A stretch of 24,704 nt of DNA from Phycisphaerae bacterium (GTDB lineage: Bacteria; Planctomycetota; Phycisphaerae; Phycisphaerales; SM1A02), in contig PAAB01000022.1 of NCBI GenBank assembly GCA_002591705.1, positions 1-24,704 on the forward strand, in the 5' to 3' direction. The notes under the pieces were generated by a model that saw only the letters and a list, made by a program, of their open reading frames with translations, made no database searches and was not told the origin of the DNA. The position numbers were made by a program, and so were the translations under genes. This document shows, piece after piece, positions 22,911 to 24,704 of this stretch (positions within the stretch are counted from its first letter, which is position 1; each line of letters starts with the position of its first letter).

Positions 22911-24704
22911 TCATCCGCAGGGGGTTCCCCAGTTGGCGATGATGGACAGAAGATCCGCGATGTTCACCACACCATCTCCATTGGTGTCGGCGGGGCATCC
23001 GGTGCACGACTGGCCCCAGACCGTGAGCACCGAGAGCAGATCGTTGATGTCGATCAGCATGTCGCCGTTGACATCGCCGGGGCAGGGTTCGCTGCACACC
23101 GGGAACTCGATGCAGAGGAGCGAGGTGCAGGACTGACCGTGGTGATAGGACACGGTTACCTCGAAGCAGTGGGTTCCGCCGCTGGTTGCTCCGAACACCT
23201 CGGTGTTGAGGATGTAGCTGGAGAACGGAGCGAACGGCCCGACGAACGTATCCTGCGACACGGTGAGCCCGGACGGAGCCGTGATCTGCAGTCCGGTGAT
23301 CGGCTGCGAGCCGGTGTGGCTCATGTAGAAGCCGAGCTCGTGGGCGGCTCCGTCGGCGGTCATGATGCAGTCGACGTAGCTTTCACCGACGGGGACGCAG
23401 AGATCGACACCGGTGACGGCGAGATCGCCGATGAGCGTCTTGTCCTGGGCGGACAGGTTGTCCTGGTAGTCGACAAGCTTGCTCGTGGTGACGTCAGCAC
23501 CGGGCATCGGAAGGGCCTGGAATCCGTAGATGTTGTCGTTGCTTCCGAGGTGCAGGGCATCACCGGAGGCGAACACCATCTCCCGGGTGGCATCGATGCC
23601 GCCGGCCGCATTCCGACCGGGGTTGAAGCCGACCTGGAACCGGGTGACATCGGTGGTCCAGACGCCGTCGATGCATTCGAACTCGAGTGCACGTGCATCG
23701 TGGGCACCGATGTAGTTCCAGCCGTTCATGGAACGCTCGGCGACGAGCATCGTTCCCTCGAGCGTGAACCGCATGTCCGAGACGGGGGAGCTGTACTCGA
23801 CCTGATCACCGTTGACGTAGCCGGGGATCTGGACCTCGAGCCGTTCGGCTCCGACGGGTTGTCCCATCACGTCGAGTTCGACGGACCAGATCTCGTTCTG
23901 CTCCGAACCGGACTTGTTCTGGCGGTCCTCGTTCCAGACGGAGTAGTACAGACGACCACCGTGGACCTCGACGGCCCAGACGCGATCGCCGAGGGCGGCG
24001 GGTCCGGCGGATCCGTTCCATGCCGTTCCGTGGTCGAACGTGTCGAGGATGTTGCCGCCGTTGTCGAGCCGGTAGACCCGACCGTCCTCGATGTTGGATA
24101 CGAAGAACTGGTCGTGATCACAGTCGTAGGCGATGTTGCCCAGTGATGCGCCCTGGTTGGGAAGCGATGCGAACAGGGTGATGTCGCCGGTGATGTGATC
24201 CAGTCGGTAGACCGCACCCCAGCCGCCGGAGGCGGGGATGTCGCTGTTCCAACTGCGGGTGGCCGTGACGTAGATGTTGCCGTCACCGTCCACGGCGAGA
24301 CCGAAGACGCTGCCCAGATTCTGAGGGGTCCAGTCCGGATCGCTGTAGCGGTTCATCGCGAACCACGAATCGTTGGGGGCGGTGTTGATGGTGCTCAGGT
24401 CGAACACCTTGACCACCTGCCCACCGAGGATGGACGGCGACGTGGTCTGGATCGCGACGCGTCCGTTGCCGAAGAGCGACGCGAACTCGGGATCGGAGTA
24501 CTGGGGACGTCCGGCGCAGTTCGAGGGAGCGTGCAGTTCGCATTCCGTGATCGGAGCGGGCTCGCACTCGATCCACGCGGCGTTGCAGTTGGTGCCCGGG
24601 CCGTACCAGGTGCCGTCGAGATCGATGCAGAACTCCTCGATGATGTCCACGCACTGGAGCACACCGTCCTCCTCGTAGCAGCAGGCTCCGGTGTCGATCG
24701 TCGG
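22911..24704 (-). CDS. Secreted beta-propeller protein with C-terminal dockerin (N-terminus outside window)
   Basis: The frame runs open to the window end, so the visible 597 residues are only the C-terminal part; a GTG at 24660-24662 is inside the coding region and is not the start. First visible is a Cys-rich segment (GACCYEEDGVLQC, FCIDLDGTWYGPGTNC), a small module common in Phycisphaerae dockerin proteins, probably disulfide-bonded. About 350 residues of propeller-like sequence follow (VFGLAVDGDGNIYVTATRSW, YDCDHDQFFVSNIEDGRVYR), then a beta-sandwich-like part with THCFEVTVSYHHGQSC. The last ~57 residues are a dockerin pair, GDVNGDMLIDINDLLSVLTV and DTNGDGVVNIADLLSIIANW, ending WGTPCG. 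The protein is almost certainly exported, though the signal peptide is not visible. Its role is unknown; the propeller may bind or display rather than catalyse. Confidence 0.85.
   Translation of the reverse strand, partial: PTIDTGACCYEEDGVLQCVDIIEEFCIDLDGTWYGPGTNCNAAWIECEPAPITECELHAPSNCAGRPQYSDPEFASLFGNGRVAIQTTSPSILGGQVVKVFDLSTINTAPNDSWFAMNRYSDPDWTPQNLGSVFGLAVDGDGNIYVTATRSWNSDIPASGGWGAVYRLDHITGDITLFASLPNQGASLGNIAYDCDHDQFFVSNIEDGRVYRLDNGGNILDTFDHGTAWNGSAGPAALGDRVWAVEVHGGRLYYSVWNEDRQNKSGSEQNEIWSVELDVMGQPVGAERLEVQIPGYVNGDQVEYSSPVSDMRFTLEGTMLVAERSMNGWNYIGAHDARALEFECIDGVWTTDVTRFQVGFNPGRNAAGGIDATREMVFASGDALHLGSNDNIYGFQALPMPGADVTTSKLVDYQDNLSAQDKTLIGDLAVTGVDLCVPVGESYVDCIMTADGAAHELGFYMSHTGSQPITGLQITAPSGLTVSQDTFVGPFAPFSSYILNTEVFGATSGGTHCFEVTVSYHHGQSCTSLLCIEFPVCSEPCPGDVNGDMLIDINDLLSVLTVWGQSCTGCPADTNGDGVVNIADLLSIIANWGTPCG
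22914..23087 (-). other. Dockerin-type calcium-binding repeat pair
   Basis: Codes for the last 57 residues of the propeller protein. Both loops keep the Asp-x-Asn-x-Asp pattern and the following DLL helix; Cys residues flank each repeat (CPGD, SCTGC, TPCG), suggesting disulfide bonds, which the other dockerin in this window (4774-5982) has only in part. Confidence 0.8.

Noticed and set aside
1..24704. CRISPR array, tRNA, rRNA, insertion sequence or prophage
   Set aside because: No regularly spaced direct repeats, no tRNA-like cloverleaf, no transposase or phage genes were seen on either strand.

Overview
This is a GC-rich, gene-dense window from a bacterium of the phylum Planctomycetota, most likely a Phycisphaerae-type lineage (inferred from gene content, not from a marker gene). 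The signs are a DUF1552 protein, a PVC-type 'membrane-bound dehydrogenase' propeller fused to HEAT repeats and a c-type heme domain, an SGNH-like/azurin fusion, and two secreted proteins ending in dockerin-type repeats. No rRNA, tRNA, CRISPR array, insertion sequence or phage gene was recognised. The window holds sixteen genes; the two at its edges are incomplete.

Layout. 1-648 is the 3' end of a DUF1552 gene. It converges on a two-gene minus-strand operon (1808-3229, then 655-1803): a HlyD-type periplasmic adaptor followed by an alpha/alpha-toroid lipoprotein. Divergent from it are an isoaspartyl peptidase/asparaginase (3334-4254) and an overlapping small bPH-like membrane protein (4251-4799). 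The latter runs tail to tail into a secreted protein with a duplicated domain and a dockerin (4774-5982). On the plus strand follow an ATP-synthase zeta-type inhibitor (6199-6540), an AmpG-like MFS carrier with no ordinary start codon (about 6558-7871), an AsmA-like anchored protein (7903-8712), and an AddB/AddA helicase-nuclease pair with an ATGA overlap (8748-14815).

A bidirectional terminator separates AddA from a small two-helix membrane protein (14881-15126, minus), which has a 327-bp AT-rich upstream region, the only stretch over 300 bp without a gene. An APC amino-acid permease (15454-16764, minus) is divergent from a redox group on the plus strand: the propeller/HEAT/cytochrome protein (16808-19939), an SGNH-like/cupredoxin protein (19970-21346) and an overlapping MATE exporter (21339-22817). 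A second terminator separates these from a long dockerin/beta-propeller protein (22911-24704, minus) that runs off the window.

How the genes fit together. AddAB is a double-strand-break resection enzyme. The heme and copper proteins plausibly form a periplasmic electron-transfer set. Several transcription-unit heads (asparaginase, dehydrogenase, permease, cupredoxin) have a TANNNT hexamer 7-9 nt before the ATG and no usable Shine-Dalgarno sequence, which suggests leaderless transcripts, whereas several internal or downstream genes have clear SD sequences. The observations most worth following are the zeta-type ATPase inhibitor in this background, the missing canonical start of the MFS gene, the adaptor plus toroid-lipoprotein operon, and the small membrane protein with its unusual leader.
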